From assembly GCA_001804045.1 (NCBI GenBank), contig MHFD01000076.1, positions 10,136 through 43,070 of the forward strand: a DNA stretch of 32,935 nucleotides. Reading direction: 5' to 3'. Positions 8,817 through 15,516 of this stretch are shown here, piece by piece (within the stretch, counting starts at the first letter, position 1; every line of letters starts with the position of its first letter). Both the position numbers and the translations under genes were made by a program. This stretch comes from Omnitrophica bacterium RBG_13_46_9. Its GTDB lineage: Bacteria; Omnitrophota; Gorgyraeia; JABMRN01; RBG-13-46-9. The notes beneath the pieces are model-generated. The model was given only the letters and a program-made list of their open reading frames with translations. It was not told where the DNA came from and ran no database searches.

Positions 8817-9865
8817 TCGATAGAACCATATCAAGATTTAGCGCCATTTCCCCGACCGGAAGGGCGGTTTTTCGGAAATCGGGTAAAATGAACGAATTTC
8901 TGGAGAAAAAACCTCTGATGTTAAAACTGGAGACAACTAATATATGTGACGCCCGATGTAATTTTTGCGCATATAAAAAGATGAGGCGCCCCGGACAGAT
9001 AATGTCTCTTGAGCTTTTTGAAAAGACAGCCCGTGATTATGCCGTGATGGGCGGGGGTGCGGTCACGCTGACCCCCTGCGCGGGAGAGCTATTGACAGAC
9101 CCTCATCTCATAGAACGTCTCAGGATATTGACATCATACAAAGAAATCGGGAACATCGGCTTTACCACTAACCTTATAGGGCACATGAGGTTTTCTGACC
9201 GGCAATGGATTGAAATTTTACGCTCCACTTACTATTTACAGGTAAGCTCAGGCGGATTGGACCGCAATACATATCTTAGGATGTTCGGTGTCGATAAAGC
9301 GAAAGATGTGCTTGAAGGCATAGAAAGAATTTTTTTATTGAAGAAAAAGTCCGGCGCTAAAACGATTATCTCGCTTGCATTCAGAACCGATAAGCGGAAC
9401 TATCTAAAGCTTAAACGGAAGGGGCTTTTGGTATTTAATAAAAACGGTGTCTACATATCAAACATAGCGACTTACGGCAATTGGGCAGGCATGCTTGATA
9501 CGAAAGATAAAAAGGGGGCGATCAAAATATCGGAAAGAAGACCCGCAATCCGCTCCGGCCCGTGCGCGGTAATGGCGACAATGATAGGCGTCCTCTCCTC
9601 GGGGACCGTTACGGCGTGCTCCTGCTGTGATTTTGACGGGGCCCTCTTCCCGCTAGGAAACATCGCGGAAAAAGGTTTAGCGGATTTATACGCCGGTTCT
9701 GGCCGAAATGTTCTATTTGAAAAATCGTCAGGCGCCAAAGAACATCTATGTTTTAATTGCTCGCATTACATCGGGTTGGGCTGGATGATACACCGGGGGG
9801 CTCTTGACTTAAAAAACCCTGGTAACATCCCCCTCAAGTTTTACCATTTTTTCAGCGGCGGATGA
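8804..9865 (+). CDS. Second radical SAM protein with C-terminal cysteine cluster
   Basis: A 353-residue radical SAM protein with CDARCNFC (Cys48, 52, 55) in the first barrel strand. A GGG-containing segment (YAVMGGGAVTLTPCAGELL) occupies the SAM-contact region in place of a classic GGEP. The C-terminus has cysteines at GPCAVMA, ACSCCDFDGA and LCFNCSHYI, consistent with a SPASM or twitch domain. It is only distantly similar to the radical SAM protein at 5569 and lacks its GGEP, so the two may act on different substrates. ATG 8804 lies 10 nt before the stop of the sulfotransferase gene, suggesting translational coupling. A longer frame open from 8741 would add 21 residues buried in the sulfotransferase gene and is less likely. 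Substrate unknown. Confidence 0.8.
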   Translation: MRRLIDRTISRFSAISPTGRAVFRKSGKMNEFLEKKPLMLKLETTNICDARCNFCAYKKMRRPGQIMSLELFEKTARDYAVMGGGAVTLTPCAGELLTDPHLIERLRILTSYKEIGNIGFTTNLIGHMRFSDRQWIEILRSTYYLQVSSGGLDRNTYLRMFGVDKAKDVLEGIERIFLLKKKSGAKTIISLAFRTDKRNYLKLKRKGLLVFNKNGVYISNIATYGNWAGMLDTKDKKGAIKISERRPAIRSGPCAVMATMIGVLSSGTVTACSCCDFDGALFPLGNIAEKGLADLYAGSGRNVLFEKSSGAKEHLCFNCSHYIGLGWMIHRGALDLKNPGNIPLKFYHFFSGG

Positions 9866-9912
9866 TGTCGGGAATGGGCACATGAAAACATAATTTTTCG
9901 GAGTCAAATTAA

Positions 9913-11253
9913 ATGAATAACGGAAAGCTTTTGATTTTGAGTCTTGATGGCGCTTCCTGGGAAGGGTTAAAACCTTTTCAGGAACAAGGGAAATTGCCTA
10001 TAATAAGCTCATTGGTGAGTTCCGGCATGTCAGGGCCGCTTTCTTCTATGCTACCGACCTTCACATACCCCAATTGGGGGAGTTTCTGGACAGGACAAAA
10101 CCCCGGCCGACACGGGATATTCGCATTTAAAGAGCTGCGGTCGAGAGGAAGGTTGCACCAACTCGTGGGATGGAACTCACTTAAACTGCCGACCTGGCCC
10201 GAACTAGCGCATAGTCGAGGCTTCAAGATGGTTTCGGTATACGCCCCCCTTACCTACCCTCCGGCAAAACTTAACGGTCTTATCGTAGCGGACCAGCACA
10301 TGAGAAATTCCCGTAATTTCACGCATCCTGCGAGATTGGCCGGAGAACTCCGCTCCAGGTTTGGGAGGGTGTGCCCGCCTAAATCCGAGCAATTTTTCCC
10401 CCCTGGCGGTTTTCGGGACTCAGAATCCATGCGTGAATTTGTCCAAAAGCAAATTCAGAGCGTACTTCAGACCGGGGCAATAGCAGAGTATCTCCTTAAG
10501 AAACCTTCATGGGATATATGCATGGTTCATTTTTTCGCGACGGATCCCCTGCAGCACGCCCTCTGGCATCTTATGGACTCCGGACATCCAGCTTTTAGCG
10601 CAGAGGGACATCAGGAAATAGCGAAGTTCTTTGAGGCGCTGGATACGGCTATCGGGCGATTGATAGAGGAGGTAAAGCCGGGCATGGTCACGTTATTTTC
10701 TGTGCATGGGTTTACAGCTACCCGCGGTATCCTAAATCTATCCCGTTGTCTATTCGATTCTCTCGATAGAAAACCAAGAGGTGTTTTTCTTGATTGTAAA
10801 GCGATATATGTATACAATAAAATACGGGAAAACGGCGCGATTACAGATATTCTTATTCAAGCCCTGCAAAGCTTAAAGGACCCTTCTTCCGGGTCCCATG
10901 TAATACGCAGGGCCTGGCTGGCAAAGGAGTTGTACGGTTTTGTATCGTTCCCGGAGTGGGATGTAATAGTTTTGGAATTCAACGAAGGTTATACCGGCCG
11001 TGACGGTGATTTGAGGGCTCCTCTTTTCAAGATGTGCCGGCCAAATCGGGATTATTTGATCGGTACCCATACCCGGAAAGGTCTCTGGTTATTCTGCGGC
11101 AAGGGAGTACCTGCCCGCGGCGGTCTTCAAACCGGCATTTTAGACCTTCCTCCCACGATTCTAAACTATCTTGGGGTAACTGTCCCGGAATACATGGAAG
11201 GAAGCCCGCTTCCGCTCTTTACTTCTGTTATGTCAGGGCAAAAGACAGAATAA
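9913..11253 (+). CDS. Alkaline-phosphatase-fold phosphodiesterase, one metal ligand substituted
   Basis: A 446-residue protein of the type I phosphodiesterase / nucleotide pyrophosphatase family. Metal-site Asp12 is in LILSLDGA. The nucleophile Thr51 lies in LPTFTYPNW, followed by the typical TGxNPxxHGI. Asp211 and His215 are in ATDPLQH, His265 is in VHGF and His386 is in GTHTRKG. At position 264, where the family has Asp in the DHGF motif, the codon is GTG (Val). It therefore keeps six of the seven classical metal or nucleophile positions. Related proteins in glycan clusters hydrolyse or transfer phosphodiester and sulfate-ester groups. A role in trimming or transferring a phospho-substituent is an inference. 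A GGAG about 10 nt upstream supports ATG 9913. No signal peptide is visible, so a cytoplasmic location is likely. Confidence 0.8.
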   Translation: MNNGKLLILSLDGASWEGLKPFQEQGKLPIISSLVSSGMSGPLSSMLPTFTYPNWGSFWTGQNPGRHGIFAFKELRSRGRLHQLVGWNSLKLPTWPELAHSRGFKMVSVYAPLTYPPAKLNGLIVADQHMRNSRNFTHPARLAGELRSRFGRVCPPKSEQFFPPGGFRDSESMREFVQKQIQSVLQTGAIAEYLLKKPSWDICMVHFFATDPLQHALWHLMDSGHPAFSAEGHQEIAKFFEALDTAIGRLIEEVKPGMVTLFSVHGFTATRGILNLSRCLFDSLDRKPRGVFLDCKAIYVYNKIRENGAITDILIQALQSLKDPSSGSHVIRRAWLAKELYGFVSFPEWDVIVLEFNEGYTGRDGDLRAPLFKMCRPNRDYLIGTHTRKGLWLFCGKGVPARGGLQTGILDLPPTILNYLGVTVPEYMEGSPLPLFTSVMSGQKTE

Positions 11254-11255
11254 AA

Positions 11256-13463
11256 ATGAAAATCGGACAAAAAGGCGAAAATCTTATCTTCCTTATTTCC
11301 CAGCCGCGGTCGGGCTCAACCATGCTCCAGCGGATCCTGGGAAACCACCATGATATATATACAGTATCAGAGCCATGGCTTATGGTCCCTCCGCTTGTAG
11401 GGCTGACATGTAGATGGTCCAGCCCCGAAGGGAGAGAGGCCCGTTTTGCGCGTGAAAATGTGCGCCGTTTCCTTGAGACATTTCCAGGCGGGCGCGATGA
11501 CTACTTTGAAGGCTTGCGACGCATGTATGTATACCTGTATAACCGTGCCCTTGAAAACTCGGGTAAGCGTTATTTCCTCGATAAAACACCGAGATACGCT
11601 TATTTCATACCCGAACTTTACAGGGTCTTTCCGGAAGCGCGCTACATATTCCTGCTGCGTAATCCGCTGGCAGTTCTATGCTCAATCGTCACAAACTGGA
11701 CGGGTTACGATAAGCGGACGCTTTCGACGGATCACAATGACGACCTGGTAGACGTCCCGCGTCTATTGCTTGAGGGTATGAATATCCTGGATTCAAAAGC
11801 CATAAAAGTCCACTATGAGCGCCTGGTATCCCAGCCGGATGCAGAGATAAGGAGAATCTGTGAAAATATAGGCGTGGGGTTTTACCCGGAAATAATCGAA
11901 TATAACGCGTACGGCCTTCCTCAATGGTGCTTTGGAGACCAATTTGTGTATAAACATACAGCCCCTGATGCGCGGAAATCCGAAAGCTGGAAAGCAGCCG
12001 TCAGAGACCCGCGGATGTGGGGATTCGCCTACAGTTACCTTGGATCTCTGGGTAAAGACCTTGTCGAACACCTCGGGTACTCTTACCGGGAACTGCATGG
12101 AGTCCTTCAGAACTCCCGGCCACATTGGCTCGTGAGAGGGCTGGCAGCTTTAGTGCAATGGCCACGTATACGGTCTTTATACGGTGCCGTAAAATCCGTC
12201 ATTAGAAAGATATCGTCTTTCTTTACCTTATCCTTCATCGCAGTGTTCTTTATGGAACCGTTTTTTTGGTTTCTGGGCCTGCGAGGGAAAAATAGAGACG
12301 TCGGTGCGGGCAGCGCTAAGCGCATATTGGTGGTGCGTCTGGATTCGATCGGAGACTTGGTACTGACAACCCCTTTCCTGAGAGAACTCCGCCGGAATTC
12401 GCCCGGCTCATTTATCACTCTTATAGTCGACCCGCGCGCTTTAAACCTGGTTGATATCTGCCCTTATGTAGATGAGGTGCTGACATACGACTGGAGAGCG
12501 CGGGGCTCCTTTAAAAAATTGAAAAAGTGTTTCCGGGCCGTGAATTTCTCTGCCTTCAACCTCTGGGAAAAAAGATTTGACCTGGCAATAACGCCTCGTT
12601 GGGGAACCGATTATTATCACGGGTCTTTTCTGGCGTATATTAGCGGAGCCAGGGATAGAATCGGCTATTCCGAATATACGAGCGCCGATAAACGCAGGTT
12701 AAACAGGGGGTATGATAATTTTATTACACATTTAATTACGGATGGTCCGCATGAAGCCACTCGGTTTTGCGGCGTTTCCGATTGTGGGGTTCCGTTCCGC
12801 GAAGCCCCGCAATACCGCTGGCACACGGTCAAACATGAGGTAGTACGCAATTTAGACGTGATAAAATTTTTGGGGCGGGAGCCCTCCGGTGACGATCTGG
12901 AATTATGGATAGAAGATTCCGATAAGGTCTTTGCCGGAGAGATCCTAAGGAAATATGAAGTAAAGTCCGGCGAGGCATTGGTCTGTTTCGGCGTGGGGTC
13001 CCAGGAGCCAAAAAAGATATGGCCCATCGGGTATTTTGCCGATTTGGGTGCCTGGCTCATAAAAGAATACGGCGTGCGTATATTGCTTTTGGGGAACGAG
13101 CAGGAAAAGCCGTTGGGAGAAAGGATGGAAAAAGATTTAAAAGAAGGCCCTGTCATCAATATGATAGGAAATACCACCTTACGCCGGGCAGCCGCTTTGA
13201 TAAAACACTGTAAGGCTTACATAGGCAATGACAACGGCTTAATGCACATATCGGCCGCCATGGGAATACCTGTGGTAGAGGCGTCCTGCTGGCCAAAATC
13301 AGGCTCGCTATTTGGCGAGGATAGTCCCTGCCGTTTCGGGCCATGGAAAGTCAAGAATATTGTCGTCAGCTCTCAAAAAATAGCCGGTTCCAAAGACAAT
13401 GGCATATCGCGGGTGACGGTCGAAGAGATGAAAAAGGCGGTAAGGGAGATATTGTCGAGCTGA
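11256..13463 (+). CDS. Sulfotransferase-GT9 glycosyltransferase fusion
   Basis: A continuous 735-residue frame with two enzyme domains. Residues 1 to about 280 are a sulfotransferase: SQPRSGSTMLQRIL is the 5'-phosphosulfate loop and IFLLRNPLAVLCSIV is the 3'-phosphate element. A hydrophobic segment follows at about residues 320-342 (FFTLSFIAVFFMEPFFWFLG) that could be one membrane helix. Residues from about 356 to the end are a GT9 heptosyltransferase-type transferase, with ILVVRLDSIGDLVLTTPFLR at the start and YIGNDNGLMHISAAMG near residue 655. GT9 enzymes add heptose or related sugars to lipopolysaccharide-like acceptors. The fusion suggests sugar addition and sulfation of one membrane-bound acceptor. 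The start is 2 nt after the phosphodiesterase stop. No stop or frameshift separates the domains. It is the last gene of the cluster. Confidence 0.85.
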   Translation: MKIGQKGENLIFLISQPRSGSTMLQRILGNHHDIYTVSEPWLMVPPLVGLTCRWSSPEGREARFARENVRRFLETFPGGRDDYFEGLRRMYVYLYNRALENSGKRYFLDKTPRYAYFIPELYRVFPEARYIFLLRNPLAVLCSIVTNWTGYDKRTLSTDHNDDLVDVPRLLLEGMNILDSKAIKVHYERLVSQPDAEIRRICENIGVGFYPEIIEYNAYGLPQWCFGDQFVYKHTAPDARKSESWKAAVRDPRMWGFAYSYLGSLGKDLVEHLGYSYRELHGVLQNSRPHWLVRGLAALVQWPRIRSLYGAVKSVIRKISSFFTLSFIAVFFMEPFFWFLGLRGKNRDVGAGSAKRILVVRLDSIGDLVLTTPFLRELRRNSPGSFITLIVDPRALNLVDICPYVDEVLTYDWRARGSFKKLKKCFRAVNFSAFNLWEKRFDLAITPRWGTDYYHGSFLAYISGARDRIGYSEYTSADKRRLNRGYDNFITHLITDGPHEATRFCGVSDCGVPFREAPQYRWHTVKHEVVRNLDVIKFLGREPSGDDLELWIEDSDKVFAGEILRKYEVKSGEALVCFGVGSQEPKKIWPIGYFADLGAWLIKEYGVRILLLGNEQEKPLGERMEKDLKEGPVINMIGNTTLRRAAALIKHCKAYIGNDNGLMHISAAMGIPVVEASCWPKSGSLFGEDSPCRFGPWKVKNIVVSSQKIAGSKDNGISRVTVEEMKKAVREILSS

Positions 13464-13470
13464 AATCTTT

Positions 13471-13719
13471 TTACCATTTCGAGAATCTTTTTATGTGCAG
13501 AATTATCCGGAACCAATCTCCTTTTCGGATATCTTTTAACCCTTCATGCAAAAGATATATAGGGCGTCTGCAATAAAATTTGATCTTTAACATAATATAT
13601 AATAACCAAGCTAATTTTAGCCGCCTCAATTTCCGATTCGTCAATAAAGACATTTCCTTCGGCGATATGCGGCTTCCCATTGAGGCATGTTGACCAAGCA
13701 AGAAAAATATTCTATTCAA
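13471..13719 (-). pseudogene. Possible 3' remnant of a B12-binding radical SAM-type gene
   Basis: An 82-residue open frame without an ATG start or ribosome binding site. Its C-terminal half (RISPKEMSLLTNRKLRRLKL, then RRPIYLLHEGLKDIRKGDW) has the look of the basic, helical tail that ends many B12-binding-domain radical SAM proteins. If so, only the last fraction of such a gene survives and its 5' end is cut near the terminator at 13725. I have no catalytic motif to confirm this and it may be a chance frame. Confidence 0.25.
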
Positions 13720-13724
13720 GTATG

Positions 13725-13759
13725 AAAAAGCCTCCTACTTAAAAAGCAGGAGGCTTTTT
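13725..13759. terminator. Bidirectional Rho-independent terminator
   Basis: A perfect 12-bp stem (AAAAAGCCTCCT / AGGAGGCTTTTT) around an 11-nt loop, with A and T tracts inside the arms so it can work on both strands. It ends the plus-strand glycan cluster and, from the other side, the fic transcript. Confidence 0.85.
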
Positions 13760-13798
13760 GCCGAGAATTGGCAACCTTTGGTTCGAAATTGCAAGATA

Positions 13799-15277
13799 TT
13801 ATTTATTACGCAATTTCTCAATTGCTTTTCCTGTCGGAAGAAACAATAGTAGCCGCTTGCCCTCTTTCTCTATTTCAAAAAACCCCTTTATGGCAAGAGC
13901 TATTAAATCCTTACGAGCAGTATCATATGCAATACCGTGAGTATTTTTATGGGCTTCTATTGTATAAATATTATCTGGATGTTGAATAGAGTGATAGATT
14001 AAACTCTTTTGTCGTAAATTTAATCCACGAAACTTATCTAATAGTTCGTTTGCTTTTGATATTTCCCTCTGTTTGTTTTTTAAATATTTTCTCAATTCAT
14101 TCAAAGCAAACCTAATAGCAAGTAAATTGTGAAGCTCCACCGCCTTACAGCGGTGGCTTCTCTTTTTACAGGGTTCCGCTCTATCGGTGGAGCGGAACCC
14201 TGAACCGAAAGCCATTCATCCGCGCCCTTACAGGCGTGGCTTTCTGGTTCATGGGTAAACTAGAAAATAAGTCAGATCATTCTCATCATATTCAGTATAA
14301 AGATATCCTCTTACATATTGGCCAGGGGCTCTAAGAAAATGTTTTGAAATAGATAAATATTGAAAAAGTTCATAACCACGGCTCAGGAGATACCAATACA
14401 TCAATGCTCTGGCCGTTCTCCCATTCCCGTCGGTAAAGGGATGATCATACGCTAACCAAAAATGGATCATCGCTCCTTTAATGATGGAATGAATCCAATT
14501 TTCTTCGTCATCTTGATTTACAAACTCAATCAGTTTATTCATCCTGTCCTTTAGCGTATCTGCTTTAGGTGGGATATGCACAGTTTCATCTCTGTATGTA
14601 ACAACAATGTCATCCCTATCCCTAAATTTTCCTGCCTCACTAGGAGATTTCAATGTATCTTGCGTCAAAATAGTATGCAGTTCATAGAGTTTATCTGCAG
14701 AAAAGGGTGTTTTAATATTTTCTCGAATGAATTGCATTGCATGCCAATTGTTAAATATCATCTGCTCATTTTTGTCTTTGGGTTTACGCCCAGACCGTAA
14801 CATTTCTTTTGCAATCCTATACTCTGTTAAGGCCCCTTCTAGCTGGCTAGATGCAATGGCTTCGTCCATTAAAGAGCTTATAATATATTTCTCTTTGGCT
14901 GGAAGGCTAAATGGGTGGTCAGTAATTATTTGTCCCCCAGACCATTTATCAACATCACTTATGCCGCGATGCAGACAATCTGGTATCCAATACGTAAAGG
15001 GTCGATTGTTTTTGTCCATTATAGGTGTAGTTTTCCTGTTTGCGGAACGCCCTAATTTTAAATACGCCCATATTTCTTCAGCCTTGATTTCTATATTATT
15101 CGCTGGCATGCGATGAATAACATCCGACCAATAAAAGTATCGATCGCTGGCTTTGCGTATCAGATTCTGCAGTTCTGGTATTTGACCAATTTTTAGAATC
15201 TTTAAAAAACTTTCCGGGTTACCAAATATACTATTCAGATTTGGAGGTGATTCAACGAGCAAGAAAAAACCTCTCAC
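13799..15277 (-). pseudogene. fic: fic, Fic-domain AMPylase gene split by a 126-bp element
   Basis: Minus-strand Fic gene in two pieces. The 5' piece (15277-14249) encodes the N-terminal part, the inhibitory helix SSQLEGA (class II autoinhibition, (S/T)xxxE(G/N)) and the catalytic motif HPFTDGNGRTAR, and ends after FLVY at a TGA supplied by the insert. The 3' piece encodes NLLAIRFALNELRKYL and a winged-helix C-terminus ending in AIEKLRNK. Removing 14129-14254 joins ...FLVY to NLLAIR... in frame with no lost or duplicated base. Fic proteins transfer AMP or other groups to target proteins. The catalytic part is intact, so a truncated enzyme without its C-terminal domain may still be made. The start is uncertain: GTG 15277, or TTG 15262 with GAGAGG upstream, both within the tRNA terminator hairpin. 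Confidence 0.85.
14129..14254 (-). mobile_element. IS200/IS605-like miniature element, copy A (inside fic)
   Basis: A 126-bp element that follows a TTTAC flank on the minus strand and ends GCTTCAC, with no target duplication. In element orientation it folds as three hairpins: a left hairpin with arms GAACCAGAAAGCC / GGCTTTCGGTTC, a central perfect 13-bp palindrome CAGGGTTCCGCTC / GAGCGGAACCCTG (14169-14202, 8-nt loop at 14182-14189) and a right hairpin near GAAGCCACCGC / GCGGTGGAGCTTC. It has no transposase. Subterminal hairpins and insertion after TTAC fit IS200/IS605 single-strand transposition. It is identical to the copy at 26779-26904 in opposite orientation, except for the inverted central loop. 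Confidence 0.85.
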
Positions 15278-15298
15278 TTTTTAAGCAAGAGGTTTTTT
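15264..15298 (-). terminator. Terminator of tRNA-Glu
   Basis: An 11-bp stem (AAAAAACCTCT / AGAGGTTTTTT) with T and A tracts, starting 13 nt beyond the 3' end of the minus-strand tRNA-Glu. It also covers the putative start of fic. In sequence and layout it resembles the terminator at 13725. Confidence 0.8.
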
Positions 15299-15310
15299 AC
15301 AACGAGTTAG

Positions 15311-15385
15311 CAGCCCCACGGGGATTCGAACCCCGGTCTTCAGAATGAAAATCTGATGTCCTAGGCCGGGCTAGACGATGGGGCC
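15311..15385 (-). tRNA. tRNA-Glu (anticodon UUC)
   Basis: A 75-nt minus-strand cloverleaf. The acceptor stem is GGCCCCA / TGGGGCT (first pair G-U), with discriminator G. The anticodon stem is TCAGA / TCTGA with loop TTTTCAT, giving anticodon UUC (15347-15349), which reads GAA/GAG. The T arm is CCGGG-GTTCGAAT-CCCCG. CCA is not encoded. A terminator follows at 15298-15264. Confidence 0.95.
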
Positions 15386-15516
15386 AAATTTTCGCCTTAA
15401 GAAAATTTGGCACTGAGGAAATGTTGTCAATTCGACCTTATGGGAGAATTGACCATTTCCGAAGTACCTTATCATAGCTAATAGCCATTAGCCATTGGCT
15501 AAGAGCTATAAACTAT
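15386..15516. terminator. Hairpins beyond the gyrA 3' end
   Basis: Three inverted repeats lie between the tRNA and gyrA: AAATTTTC / GAAAATTT (15386-15408); a long one at 15417-15460 made of GGAAATG and GTCAATTC paired with GAATTGAC and CATTTCC; and TAGCT..TAGCC / GGCTA..AGCTA at about 15476-15509. None is followed by a clear U tract on the minus strand, so they are candidate gyrA terminators or mRNA 3' stabilisers only. Confidence 0.4.

Larger units (their letters stand above)
13464..13798. other. Intergenic region between glycan cluster and fic
   Basis: About 335 bases that contain a possible decayed minus-strand coding fragment (13471-13719), a strong bidirectional terminator (13725-13759) and, at 13760-13798, a stretch resembling the 3' end and flank of the tRNA-Glu gene at 15311. 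No intact gene was seen. Confidence 0.55.

Noticed and set aside
11034..11255. N-terminal extension of the sulfotransferase-GT9 fusion
   Set aside because: These 74 codons overlap the phosphodiesterase gene in another frame and read as noise. The sulfotransferase domain begins immediately after the ATG at 11256.
12100..12320. Two separate genes (sulfotransferase and GT9) joined by a missed stop
   Set aside because: The frame is continuous and the linker reads as coherent protein with a hydrophobic helix. There is no ribosome binding site plus start at the expected GT9 boundary.
12665..13177. A 170-codon open frame antisense to the GT9 domain
   Set aside because: It overlaps a strongly supported GT9 domain and shows no motif of its own.
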